The notes under the pieces are model-generated. The model saw only the letters and a list, made by a program, of their open reading frames with translations. It was not told the origin of the DNA and ran no database searches. A stretch of 38,154 nt of DNA from a bacterium (lineage in GTDB: Bacteria > Acidobacteriota > Thermoanaerobaculia > Multivoradales > J023). A program made the position numbers and the translations under genes. The DNA is taken from positions 1 to 38,154 of the forward strand of contig JAAELT010000143.1 in assembly GCA_024226315.1 (NCBI GenBank), read 5' to 3'. Of the stretch, positions 9,768 to 17,987 are shown one piece after another; position 1 is the first letter of the stretch, and the number at the start of each line of letters is the position of its first letter.

Positions 9768-9907
9768 CTTCGATCGACGCCGCGTGGAGGCGATTCGATC
9801 GGCTCGCAGGGTCACCGCCGGATGGAGTGAGGCCGCTCGGCGCGCCGAGGTGGCCCAGGTACTGTCAAGATGGCTCGACCCTGCCCCCGGCGACTCGGAG
9901 ACATCTC

Positions 9908-11488
9908 ATGCCCGAAAGACAGCAGTGCCCGCGTTTCACCCAGCGTTCCAGCAGGCATATGACCCGGGAGAAGACCGCGAGACTTGCTTTGTGGCTCGCG
10001 CTCCTGTCCACCCTGATCGCAGCGGGCGAAGCAGCCCCCCAGGCCGGCAGGGCTGGGACGCGGGATAGCGCGGGAGCGGGCGAGGCGCCACGGTTTCAGT
10101 TGCATCCTTGCATCGTCGAAGGAGTCACGGCCCGTTGCGGCACCTACGAGGTAACCGAGGACCGCAGCGCCGGACAGGGGCGCCGGATCCCCTTGAACGT
10201 GGTGCTGGTACCGGCCGTGGCCGCAAAGCCTCTGCCTGATCCGCTGGTGCTCCTGGTGGGCGGCCCCGGGTCGGCGGCGACGAGCTCGGCCTCGGACGTC
10301 GAAGAGGCATTCGGCGGCATCCATCGGGACCGCGACGTGCTGATGGTCGACTATCGTGGCACGGGTACTTCGAATTCCCTTCGCTGCCCGCATCAGACCG
10401 CGACTCCCGACCTGAAGGCGATTCAGCGTGCGCTCGATGCCTACCACTATACCGAGGACGTAGAGAGGTGCCGGGAGGTGTTGTCACGCAAAGCGGATGT
10501 GCGCCACTACACGACGGCACACGTGGTCGACGACATCGAAGAGGTGCGTGCGGCGCTCGGCTATGGCAAGATCAACCTCTGGGGCTTCAGCTATGGCTCA
10601 CGGGTCGCCCTGGTCTACCTGAGGCGCCATCCGGAATCGATCCGGACCGTCTTCGTCGCCGGGGTCGTGCCGACCGATATGCGGGGACCGCTGCCATTCG
10701 CCTACGACGCGCAGGCAAGTCTCGCCGAGGTCTTCGACGCCTGCAGCGCGGATACCGACTGCGCCGCCGCCTTCCCCGACCCCTGGGGTGATCTGGAGAA
10801 GACCCTCGAGCGGTTGCGACGAGGCCCGGTCCAGGCACGTTTCCCCGCACCGAACGGTGACACCCGGGAGCTGAGGCTGAGCTACGACGCGGTCGTTCGA
10901 GTGCTGCGTGGCCGGCTCTACAGCGCCGACCGATCTTTCGCCCTGCCAGCGCTCATTCACCAGCTAAGCCGGGGAAACTTCGATGCCATGGGCCAGTTGG
11001 CGTGGAGCTATGGGGGTTTTGAGCTCGATGGACTGAGCCTGGGTTTCTACCTCTCGATCTACTGCAACGAAGACGTCCCTTTCATCGATCCGGCGGAAGT
11101 CGACGCTGCCACCTCGGGCTCCTTCTTCGGCTCCGGCCGCGTCCGAGGACAGATGGAGGCTTGTCGACACTGGCCTACGGCGCCGGTTCCAGAAGACTTC
11201 CTGGACCCGGTACGCTCCGATCTTCCGGTGCTGATGGTTTCGGGCGCCTGGGACCCCTCTTCGGCACCTCGGCACGCGACGCGGGCGGCCCGGACCTTGA
11301 GCAACAGCCGCCATTTGATCCTACCGTGGAGCGGCCACGGGCCGTCAGGCCTGGCGGGAGGATTCGAATGTCTCGACGGACTGTTGGAGAGATTCGTCAG
11401 GGCCGGGACCCACCAAGGTCTCGACACATCTTGCATCGATGACATCCGTCCCCCCGACTTCGCGACATCGGCCTCGAACCCATCGTGA
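9908..11488 (+). CDS. Secreted TAP-like alpha/beta hydrolase (peptidase family S33-like)
   Basis: A 526-residue exported hydrolase resembling tripeptidyl-/prolyl-aminopeptidases. It has an N-terminal signal (core ARLALWLALLSTLIAAG), the oxyanion-hole region VGGPGSAAT (117-125), DYRGTGTS, and the nucleophile elbow GFSYG with Ser228. A C-terminal TAP-like part carries the likely Asp (SGAWDPSSAPRHA) and His (PWSGHGPSG). Several Cys (PHQTA and CSADTDC areas) suggest disulfides outside the cytoplasm. The start at 9908 is chosen for the GGAG 7-10 bases upstream; an ATG at 9959 would give a more compact signal peptide and is the main alternative. It probably degrades peptides or esters. Confidence 0.88.
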   Translation: MPERQQCPRFTQRSSRHMTREKTARLALWLALLSTLIAAGEAAPQAGRAGTRDSAGAGEAPRFQLHPCIVEGVTARCGTYEVTEDRSAGQGRRIPLNVVLVPAVAAKPLPDPLVLLVGGPGSAATSSASDVEEAFGGIHRDRDVLMVDYRGTGTSNSLRCPHQTATPDLKAIQRALDAYHYTEDVERCREVLSRKADVRHYTTAHVVDDIEEVRAALGYGKINLWGFSYGSRVALVYLRRHPESIRTVFVAGVVPTDMRGPLPFAYDAQASLAEVFDACSADTDCAAAFPDPWGDLEKTLERLRRGPVQARFPAPNGDTRELRLSYDAVVRVLRGRLYSADRSFALPALIHQLSRGNFDAMGQLAWSYGGFELDGLSLGFYLSIYCNEDVPFIDPAEVDAATSGSFFGSGRVRGQMEACRHWPTAPVPEDFLDPVRSDLPVLMVSGAWDPSSAPRHATRAARTLSNSRHLILPWSGHGPSGLAGGFECLDGLLERFVRAGTHQGLDTSCIDDIRPPDFATSASNPS

Positions 11489-11643
11489 ATTCGCCAGTCG
11501 ACGCCCCCGGCTCCGAGAGCTGGGCAGTGATCGCTCCGTCCGGCCAGGTGTCGCCGTCGAGCTCGAGCTCCGGAGTACCGGAGGGACGGCGTATAGTATG
11601 CCTGGGTTCAGGCCCGCGGCTGCCAGGGAGACTCACCGACGCT

Positions 11644-11820
11644 TCATCCTCCACATCGATGGCCTCCACCGGCCCGCCCGCGAGGTCTTCGGGGTCGTGA
11701 GAGAACGCTGGGAGCAGAAGAAGACATCCCAGGACGGCGCGCACCGTGGCCTTCGAGGGCGATCTCGACACGGTATCGGTCGCCGTCCAGGGCGTCCTGG
11801 GTCAGACGTAGCAGGCTCAT
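11644..11820 (-). pseudogene. 58-codon open frame with strong ribosome site; remnant of a larger gene
   Basis: A GGGGAGGAG Shine-Dalgarno stands 8 bases before an ATG at 11820. The first 30 residues look like a genuine protein start (MSLLRLTQDALDGDRYRVEI, then ALEGHGARRP). From memory this resembles the N-terminal leader of TPR/CHAT-domain proteins in Acidobacteria and Cyanobacteria. After about residue 31 the frame becomes Ser/Arg/Pro-rich and stops. Another frame then reads FSHDPEDL, which could be the continuation after a frameshift. I infer a decayed 5' end; a real short peptide is possible. Confidence 0.35.
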
Positions 11821-11885
11821 TGATGTCTCCTCCCCTAATGGACTGCTCCGGGAATGAGAGTTATCTCACCCCGATCCGGGGTCAG

Positions 11886-12017
11886 TTACCAGGCGGAGAT
11901 ATCCCCGGATTCGAAGCCATCGGCGAAGACTCGTCGGGGCGGGCCTGCAGCAAGCGCCCACGCGGACGAAGCGGCCGGGAGCTGGTCGCTCGACGAGACG
12001 CCGGCGTCGGCGATCAT
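11886..12017 (-). pseudogene. Fragment ending in the secreted-protein tag FADGFESGDISAW
   Basis: A 43-codon open frame (earliest plausible ATG 12017) ends RVFADGFESGDISAW and then a TAA stop. The FxDGFESGDxSAW string is a well-known motif near the ends or domain borders of secreted proteins in Acidobacteria and Gammaproteobacteria. The residues before it (Ala/Ser/Pro-rich) look like linker, and no signal peptide precedes it. The frame extends further upstream into vapC, which cannot be original. I read it as the displaced remnant of a secreted-protein gene. A 6-bp hairpin (ACCCCG-ATC-CGGGGT, 11868-11882) lies just past the stop. Confidence 0.45.
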
Positions 12018-12069
12018 GGCAGCTCGCCGCAACGCGCGTCGGGACCACACGTTCTGGGGCCCGGGCTGA

Positions 12070-12498
12070 CTAGGCCAGCGGGTTGACGTGCTCGATTCCG
12101 GGGAATCGTTTGAAATCGTTGTCGGTCGAGAAAATCGCGCAACCATTCTCGATGGCCAGCGCTGCCAGGTGGGCGTCGGAGGTCAGATTGCCCGCGGAGC
12201 CGACGGTCGCCAGCAGGTTTCTGAGAATGGGCCAGTGGTGCTCGCCGGGAGCAACGGCGGTGACGAAGGGCTGGCGCTGCCACGAGTCGACATAGGCGAG
12301 CGCCTCCTCCGTGGACAGGGGATTCTCGAAGATACCGGAGCGTGTGGTGATCCGTACGAACGCCAGGATCACGATCCAGGCCAGGCCTACGCCGCGGGCG
12401 CCGGATAGTGTCTCTTCGAGCCACCGGCGAGCGGGTTTGTGAAGAGGTGCATCCGCGTTGGCGGCGTAGATCAACAGATTGGCGTCGACCAGGATCAC
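12070..12498 (-). CDS. vapC: VapC-type PIN-domain ribonuclease toxin
   Basis: A 142-residue PIN-domain protein that probably cleaves RNA as the toxin of a type II toxin-antitoxin pair. Acidic metal-site residues are present: D5 (MILVDANLLIY), D108 (TSDAHLAAL) and the STDNDF motif (D126, D128). Its AFVRI stretch has Ala where many PIN proteins have Glu, which is common in this VapC subfamily (WIVLLAFLR-type). The ATG overlaps the vapB stop as ATGA, so the two are translationally coupled. It ends in RFPGIEHVNPLA, typical of the subfamily. Confidence 0.94.
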   Translation of the reverse strand: MILVDANLLIYAANADAPLHKPARRWLEETLSGARGVGLAWIVILAFVRITTRSGIFENPLSTEEALAYVDSWQRQPFVTAVAPGEHHWPILRNLLATVGSAGNLTSDAHLAALAIENGCAIFSTDNDFKRFPGIEHVNPLA

Positions 12499-12764
12499 TT
12501 GCGAAGCTCCAGCTTGCGGGCTATGCCCTCGTTGTCCATGGCCTCGGCAAGCTGAAGGGCCCGATCGAGATCCACTCCGGGGCGCAAGTCTCCTAAAGAG
12601 GCCGGCTTCATCCGGAATCGTCTGGCCCTGGGCGGCGCGTCGAGAGCCGCCATACCGGCTCGCAGAGCGTCGTTGACCGCGGTCTTGAAGGAACGCCCGG
12701 TACGGTACGCTGCTTCTTTGAGTGCCGCTGCCAGATCGTCGTCGAGTGTCAATGTGGTTCGCAT
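12495..12764 (-). CDS. vapB: VapB-type ribbon-helix-helix antitoxin
   Basis: An 89-residue antitoxin. The N-terminal ribbon-helix-helix DNA-binding part is MRTTLTLDDDLAAALKEAA followed by a helix (SFKTAVNDALRAGM). The Arg/Pro-rich middle and acidic C-terminus (DLDRALQLAEAMDNEGIA) would wrap the toxin. It comes first in the pair, overlaps vapC by four bases, and should repress its own promoter. The upstream region carries repeated GCATCA elements and an extended -10 that suggests a leaderless or very short-leader transcript. Confidence 0.93.
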   Translation of the reverse strand: MRTTLTLDDDLAAALKEAAYRTGRSFKTAVNDALRAGMAALDAPPRARRFRMKPASLGDLRPGVDLDRALQLAEAMDNEGIARKLELRK

Positions 12765-12765
12765 A

Positions 12766-12805
12766 GATGCATCATAGCAGACCGATGAAAGGCATCAAAG
12801 CATCA
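12766..12805 (-). promoter_or_regulatory. vapBC promoter with repeated GCATCA operator-like elements
   Basis: The minus strand has TGCTATGAT (12771-12779), an extended -10 directly before the vapB ATG at 12764. On the plus strand GCATCA occurs at 12769-12774, 12792-12797 and 12800-12805; the last two have an 8-bp period. GATGCATC at 12766-12773 is a perfect palindrome. Short repeats or palindromes overlapping the promoter are what ribbon-helix-helix antitoxins bind. The operator assignment is inference. Confidence 0.5.
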
Positions 12806-12862
12806 TTTCTGGAGGTGATCCGAGGTCGCCGGGGTCAGCCTGAGCGCCCCCCGCTCGGTGGG

Positions 12863-15800
12863 CTAATACTCCTGCCAGCTTTTGACTTCGAGGTCTTCGA
12901 GCGACTTGCGGCACAGCGCCTGCACCATCCCCTGGGCGAGCTGCAGGTTGGTGATCAGCGGCACGCCGCAGTCGACCGCGGCGCGGCGGATCATGTAGTC
13001 GTTGCGCAGCTCTTCCTCGGTGGCGTCCTTGGGGATGTTGACCACCAGGTCGACCTCGCCGTCGCGGATCAGGTCGACGGCGGTGGGGGAGGTCTCCTCC
13101 AGCGGCCAGTGCACCTCGGTGACCGGGATGCCGTTGTCCCGCATGAAAGCGGCGGTGCCGCGGGTGCCATAAAAGCTGACGCCGGTGGCCGCCAGCTCAT
13201 GGGTGTTCTTGAGAAACGCCGCCTTGGACTCGACGCTGCCGGTGGACAGCAACACGCGGCGGACGGGTAGGCGCAGGCCGACCGAGATCATCGATTTCAG
13301 GAAGGCATCCTCGAAGTCGGAGCCGATGCAGGCGACCTCGCCGGTCGACGCCATCTCGACGCCCAGGATCGGATCGGCGCCCTCCAGCCGGGTGAACGAG
13401 AACTGCGGTGCCTTGACGCCGACGTAGTCGAGCTCCAGCACCGAGACGTCCACCGGCGGGATCGGGCGGTTCATGATCACCCGCGTCGCCAGGTCGATGA
13501 AGTTGACCTTGAAGATCTTCGACACGAAGGGGAACGAGCGCGAGGCGCGCAGGTTGCACTCGATCACCATCACGTCGTTGTCGCGCGCCATGAACTGGAT
13601 GTTGAAGGGACCGTCGATACGCAGCGCCTCGGCGATGCGGGTGCCGATGCGGCGGGCGCGGCGGATGGTCTCGATATAGGTGCGCTGGGGCGGCAGCACC
13701 AGGGTGGCGTCGCCGGAGTGGACGCCGGCGTTCTCGATGTGCTCGGAGATAGCGTAGACGTGGATCTTGCCGTCCCGGGCCACCGCGTCGAGCTCGATCT
13801 CCTTGGCGCCGGTGATGAACTTGGAGATCACCGTCGGATGCTCGGGGGAGACGTCGGCGGCACGCTCCAGCACCTCGTGCAGGTCTTCGACGTCCTCGGC
13901 CACCGCCATCGCAGCGCCGGAGAGCACGTAGGAGGGCCGCACCAGCACCGGGTAGCCGACTTCCTCGGCGAACTGCTCGCCGGCTTCGGACGAAGTGACC
14001 TCGGCCCACGGCGGCTGGTGGATGCCGAGCCGGTCGCACAGCGAGGAGAACTTGTGGCGATCCTCGGCGCGGTCGATGTCCTCGGGGCGGGTGCCGAGCA
14101 CCCGCAGGCCGGCGCGCTCGCAGGCCAGCGCCAGGTTGTTGGCGGTCTGGCCGCCCACGGAGACCACCAGGCCGTAGGGCGACTCCAGCTCCTGGATCTC
14201 GAGCACCGTCTCGAGCGAGATCTCGTCGAAGAACAGCCGATCACACTCGTCGTAGTCGGTCGACACCGTCTCGGGATTGCAGTTGAGCATCAGGGTGGGG
14301 TAGCCGAGCTCGCGCAGGGTGCGCACGGTGTTGACGCAGCACCAGTCGAACTCCACCGAGCTGCCGATACGGTAGGCGCCGGAGCCGACCACCAGCACCG
14401 AGTCGCCGGCGCCCTGCTCGACGTCGTCCTCGGTGCCGTGGTAGGTGAAGTAGAGGTAGTTGGTCTTGGCCGGGTACTCGGCGGCCAGCGTGTCGATCTT
14501 CTTGACCCGCGGCCGGATCCCCATTCCCCGCCGCAGCTGGCGCACGGTGCTCTCGGACAGGCCGATGAAGCGGCCGATCTGCCGGTCGGAGAAACCCGCC
14601 TGCTTGGCCTTCAGCAGCAGCGGCTCGGAAAGCTCCGCCCCCTTCGCCCCTTCGAGCTCCGCCGCCACCCTGGTGATGCGCTCGATGCGGGTCAGGAACC
14701 ACGGGTCGATGCGCGTCAGACTGTGGATGCGCTCCAGCGTCATGCCTTCTTGCATCGCCCGGGCGAGGGCGAAGATCCGGCGGTCAGTGGGCTGGGAGAG
14801 CTCGGTCTCCAGATCCTCGAAGTGCCCTTCCGCGATCACCCCCTGGGCGCCGATGTCGAGCATGCGCAGCGCTTTCTGGAAGGCCTCCTCGAAGCTGCGG
14901 CCGATGGCCATCACCTCGCCCACCGACTTCATGCCCGAGCCCACCTTGGTCGACACCAGGCGGAACTTCTTGAGGTCCCAGCGTGGCACTTTGACCACCA
15001 CGTAGTCGAGCGCCGGCTCGAAACAGGCGAAGGTCACCTCGGTGACCTTGTTGGGCACCGCCGACAGCGGGTAGCCGAGCGCGAGCTTGGCGGCGACGAA
15101 CGCCAGCGGGTAGCCGGTGGCTTTCGACGCCAGCGCCGAGGAGCGCGACAGCCGGGCGTTGACCTCGATGATGCGGTAGTCGTCGGACTCGGGGTCCAGC
15201 GCGTACTGGATGTTGCACTCGCCGACGATCCCCAGATGACGGATGACCTGGATCGCGATCTGGCGCAGCTTGTGGTACTCGTGGTCGGTGAGCGTCTGGC
15301 TGGGGGCGACCACGATCGACTCGCCCGTGTGGATGCCCATCGGGTCGAGGTTTTCCATGTTGCAGATGGTGGCGCAGTTGTCGTGGGCGTCGCGCACCAC
15401 CTCGTACTCGATCTCCTTCCAGCCGGTGAGGCACTCCTCGATCAGGATCTGGGAGGTGTGGGCGAAGGCCGCCCGCGCGCGCTCTTCGAGGGCCTCGGCG
15501 TCGTCGCACACGCCCGAGCCCAGGCCGCCGAGCGCGTAGGCGATGCGCAGCATTACCGGGTAGCTGATCGCCTCGGCCGCCTCGAGCGCCTCCTCGACGC
15601 TGTGCACCGCCCTGCTCTCCGGCACCTGGGCGTCGATCTGGGCGAGCTGGGCGTTGAACAGGCCGCGGTCTTCGGTCTCGCGGATCACCTGGACCGGCGT
15701 GCCGAGCACCGCCACGCCGTGCTTGTCGAGCACGCCGGCCTCGTCCAGCGCCACGCCGCAGTTGAGCGCCGTCTGGCCGCCGAAGCCGAGCAGGATGCCG

Positions 15801-16078
15801 TCGGGCTTCTCCTTCTCGATCACCCGCTCGACGAAGTCGGGCTCCACCGGCAGGAAGTAGACATGATCGGCAAGGTGCTCGGAGGTCTGGATGGTGGCGA
15901 TGTTGGGGTTGACCAGGACGGTTTCGATGCTCTCTTCCGCCAGCGCCTTGATCGCCTGGCTGCCCGAGTAGTCGAACTCGCCGGCCTCGCCGATCTTGAG
16001 GGCGGAGGAGCCGAGGATCAGCACCTTGTTCGGCTTGGACTGGTGCCCGCCCGCGCCGTGAGCCACCAGGCCGGTCAC
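12863..16078 (-). CDS. carB: Carbamoyl-phosphate synthase large subunit
   Basis: A 1071-residue enzyme that makes carbamoyl phosphate from bicarbonate, ammonia (delivered by CarA) and two ATP, for pyrimidine and arginine synthesis. Both ATP-grasp halves are seen: the first from KVLILGSSALKIGEAGEFDY with NARLSRSSALASKATGYPLA, the second from VLVVGSGAYRIGSSVEFDWC with NLRASRSFPFVSK. The C-terminal MGS-like regulatory domain includes TVDLIRDGEVDLVVNIPK-like sequence. I chose the GTG at 16078 because it overlaps the carA stop (GTGA) and gives the usual length; the longer upstream frame is non-homologous. It is complete. Confidence 0.97.
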   Translation of the reverse strand: MTGLVAHGAGGHQSKPNKVLILGSSALKIGEAGEFDYSGSQAIKALAEESIETVLVNPNIATIQTSEHLADHVYFLPVEPDFVERVIEKEKPDGILLGFGGQTALNCGVALDEAGVLDKHGVAVLGTPVQVIRETEDRGLFNAQLAQIDAQVPESRAVHSVEEALEAAEAISYPVMLRIAYALGGLGSGVCDDAEALEERARAAFAHTSQILIEECLTGWKEIEYEVVRDAHDNCATICNMENLDPMGIHTGESIVVAPSQTLTDHEYHKLRQIAIQVIRHLGIVGECNIQYALDPESDDYRIIEVNARLSRSSALASKATGYPLAFVAAKLALGYPLSAVPNKVTEVTFACFEPALDYVVVKVPRWDLKKFRLVSTKVGSGMKSVGEVMAIGRSFEEAFQKALRMLDIGAQGVIAEGHFEDLETELSQPTDRRIFALARAMQEGMTLERIHSLTRIDPWFLTRIERITRVAAELEGAKGAELSEPLLLKAKQAGFSDRQIGRFIGLSESTVRQLRRGMGIRPRVKKIDTLAAEYPAKTNYLYFTYHGTEDDVEQGAGDSVLVVGSGAYRIGSSVEFDWCCVNTVRTLRELGYPTLMLNCNPETVSTDYDECDRLFFDEISLETVLEIQELESPYGLVVSVGGQTANNLALACERAGLRVLGTRPEDIDRAEDRHKFSSLCDRLGIHQPPWAEVTSSEAGEQFAEEVGYPVLVRPSYVLSGAAMAVAEDVEDLHEVLERAADVSPEHPTVISKFITGAKEIELDAVARDGKIHVYAISEHIENAGVHSGDATLVLPPQRTYIETIRRARRIGTRIAEALRIDGPFNIQFMARDNDVMVIECNLRASRSFPFVSKIFKVNFIDLATRVIMNRPIPPVDVSVLELDYVGVKAPQFSFTRLEGADPILGVEMASTGEVACIGSDFEDAFLKSMISVGLRLPVRRVLLSTGSVESKAAFLKNTHELAATGVSFYGTRGTAAFMRDNGIPVTEVHWPLEETSPTAVDLIRDGEVDLVVNIPKDATEEELRNDYMIRRAAVDCGVPLITNLQLAQGMVQALCRKSLEDLEVKSWQEY

Positions 16079-17142
16079 CTGAGCATCTCCACGAAGCGCT
16101 CGAACAGCTCGGCGGTGTCGGTGGGGCCGGGGGTGGCCTCGGGGTGGAACTGCACGCTGCGCGCCGGCCGCCAGTCGTGGCGGATGCCCTCGTTGGTGCC
16201 GTCGTTGGCGTTGGTGAACCACTCGCGCCAGCCGTCGGGCAGGGTGGCGCCGTCGACGGCGTAGCCGTGATTCTGCGAGGTCACGTAACAGCGGCGGGTG
16301 CCAACCTCCAGGCACGGCTGGTTCTGCGACCGATGGCCGAAACGCAGCTTGAAGGTGTCGGCGCCGGCCGCCAGGGCCAGGATCTGGTTACCCAGGCAGA
16401 CGCCGAAGATCGGCACCTTGTCGGCCAGCGCGCGTTTGGTGTGCTCCACGGTGCGGCCGGCCATCTTCGGGTCGCCTGGGCCGTTGGGCAGGCACAGGCC
16501 GTCGAACTCCTCGCGGTAGAAGTCGTAGTCCCAGGGCACGCGCAGGACGCGCGCGCCGGCGCGCACCAGGCTGCGCACGATGTTGGCCTTGGCGCCGGTG
16601 TCGGGCATCACCACGAGGGGGCCGTCCGTGCCGTAGGTGGTCATCTCCGGCGTGCTCGCCTCGGCCACCAGGTTGGAGACGTTGGGATCGCGCCACTCGA
16701 TGTCTTCGCCGTCGGCCACCAGCTTGGCGAGCATGGCGCCACGGTCGCGAATGCGCCCCGCCAGCGCCCGGGTGTCGACGCCTTCGATGCCGGGCACGCC
16801 CTCGGACTCGAGCCACTCGTGGAGGCTGCGCTCGGCCGACCAGTGGGTGGTGTCCGAAGACAGGTTGACCACTACCAGGCCGGCCACCCAGACGCGCTCC
16901 GACTCCAGCCCGGCGGGCAGGCCGAGCTCGTCGCGCGCCGCCCCGGGCACGCCGTAGTTGCCGGCGTAGGGATAGGTGCAGACCAGGATCTGGCCGGCGT
17001 ACGAGGGATCGGTGAGCGTTTCCGGGTAGCCCACCATGCCGGTGTTGAACACCACCTCGCCGGCGGCGGGCAGCTCGGCGCCGAAGAGGGTGCCCGGATA
17101 CTCGGACCCGTCCTCCAGGATCAATCGACCGCGACGTGACAT
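16075..17142 (-). CDS. carA: Carbamoyl-phosphate synthase small (glutaminase) subunit
   Basis: A 355-residue class I glutamine amidotransferase that hydrolyses glutamine and channels ammonia to CarB. The N-terminal CPSase domain begins LILEDGSEYPGTLFG and contains GYPETLTDPSYAGQI. The amidotransferase domain has the nucleophile Cys249 (PIFGVCLGNQI) and the His333/Glu335 pair (QFHPEATPGP). The Shine-Dalgarno AAAGGAAG lies 5 bases before the ATG. It is coupled to carB by a GTGA overlap. Confidence 0.97.
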   Translation of the reverse strand: MSRRGRLILEDGSEYPGTLFGAELPAAGEVVFNTGMVGYPETLTDPSYAGQILVCTYPYAGNYGVPGAARDELGLPAGLESERVWVAGLVVVNLSSDTTHWSAERSLHEWLESEGVPGIEGVDTRALAGRIRDRGAMLAKLVADGEDIEWRDPNVSNLVAEASTPEMTTYGTDGPLVVMPDTGAKANIVRSLVRAGARVLRVPWDYDFYREEFDGLCLPNGPGDPKMAGRTVEHTKRALADKVPIFGVCLGNQILALAAGADTFKLRFGHRSQNQPCLEVGTRRCYVTSQNHGYAVDGATLPDGWREWFTNANDGTNEGIRHDWRPARSVQFHPEATPGPTDTAELFERFVEMLR

Positions 17143-17206
17143 CGGGCTTCCTTTTTAGGGATTTTCGACCGGCGGACGACCGAAGCGAAGCCCGCCGCGG
17201 GTGCGT

Positions 17207-17221
17207 CCCCCCGGAGGGGGC
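17207..17221 (-). promoter_or_regulatory. GC hairpin in the carA upstream region
   Basis: Five C's and five G's (17208-17212 with 17216-17220) can pair around a 3-base loop in the leader or promoter region of carA. No U-tract follows, so a simple terminator is unlikely. It could be part of an attenuator or just compositional. The rest of 17143-17298 shows nothing recognisable. Confidence 0.2.
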
Positions 17222-17298
17222 AAACGGAACGCCATCCTTTCATACTTCACCCGTGCTCGGACCACCCGGAAGGGCGGTCGAGAGCCGCGTCGTCAGCC

Positions 17299-17493
17299 TC
17301 AGCTCCCGAGCTCGAGCCCTTCCTTCTTCGCAGCCTCGTTGAGCCGGTTGTCGTAAGCGACGAATAGGAGGGGCAGGTCGAGCTGTCCTCCGAGCTCCAG
17401 GCACGACGCGAGCTGCAGGGCGTCGGCGGCGCGCAGGGGATGGCGCTTCAGGAGCGTCGGGCAACGCCGGCTCAGCGTCGCGGTGATCTCGAC
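17299..17493 (-). pseudogene. C-terminal remnant of a PIN-domain protein
   Basis: About 64 codons encode the second half of a PIN domain: VVEITATLSRRCP, then HPLRAADALQLASCLEL with a metal-site Asp, and LLFVAYDNRLNEAAKKEGL ending LELGS. The N-terminal half with the first catalytic Asp is missing, and the frame upstream runs into the promoter region of the divergent transporter gene. No antitoxin gene is next to it. It should be inactive. GTG at 17493 could start translation of the fragment, but no ribosome site supports this. Confidence 0.75.
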
Positions 17494-17505
17494 CACCGAG
17501 CGCGG

Positions 17506-17516
17506 TCTGTTACCCT
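17506..17516 (+). promoter_or_regulatory. Possible extended -10 for the DMT transporter gene
   Basis: TGTTACCCT (17508-17516) resembles an extended -10 and lies about 34 bases before the ATG at 17550. Weak evidence. Confidence 0.2.
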
Positions 17517-17549
17517 GGCGTCTCTTTCCCGCCAACCACGGAGGTCGAA

Positions 17550-17987
17550 ATGACAGGTGTAATCATCGTCGTGTTGATCGGACTCTTGGGCGGCGTGGCC
17601 GCTGGCCTGCAGGGGCCGCTGGCGGGCATGGTAGGCAAGGAAACCGGCATTCTTGGCAGCATCTTCATCATCCATCTCGGCGGCACCGTGGCCTCGGGCC
17701 TGCTGCTGTTGTGGCCGGGGGCAGGGAGCGTTGCCGGGTGGCGGGACGTGCCTTGGTACGCGCTGTGTGGCGGTTTCCTGGGGCTGGTGCTGGTCGGCGC
17801 CCTGGCCTTCTGCATCCCGCGGATCGGCGCGTTGGCGACGATCACGATCATCATCGCCGCGCAGGTGATCGTCGGCGCTTGTCTCGATCACTTTGGCCTG
17901 CTGGTCGAGGCGGTGCGGGAGCTCGACCTGTCGCGGGTGGTGGGAGTGGTGATTTTGTTCCTCGGCACCTGGCTGGTGGTGCGGTAG
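17550..17987 (+). CDS. DMT-family (YdcZ/DUF606) membrane protein
   Basis: A 145-residue inner-membrane protein with about five hydrophobic helices. The start VLIGLLGGVAAGLQGPLAGM and the following FIIHLGGTVASGLLLL are characteristic of the YdcZ/DUF606 branch of the drug/metabolite transporter superfamily, where two small subunits or copies make a transporter. GGAGG lies 5 bases before the ATG. The substrate is unknown. Its last 100 bases overlap the convergent YwaF-like gene. Confidence 0.9.
   Translation: MTGVIIVVLIGLLGGVAAGLQGPLAGMVGKETGILGSIFIIHLGGTVASGLLLLWPGAGSVAGWRDVPWYALCGGFLGLVLVGALAFCIPRIGALATITIIIAAQVIVGACLDHFGLLVEAVRELDLSRVVGVVILFLGTWLVVR

Noticed and set aside
12863..12900. Terminator after carB
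   Set aside because: No stable stem with a T-run is visible between carB and vapB.
13718..16264. Long open frame antisense to carB (about 850 codons)
   Set aside because: It mirrors carB codons in GC-rich DNA; composition is Val/Gly/Asp/His-rich with no family motif, and carB is certain.
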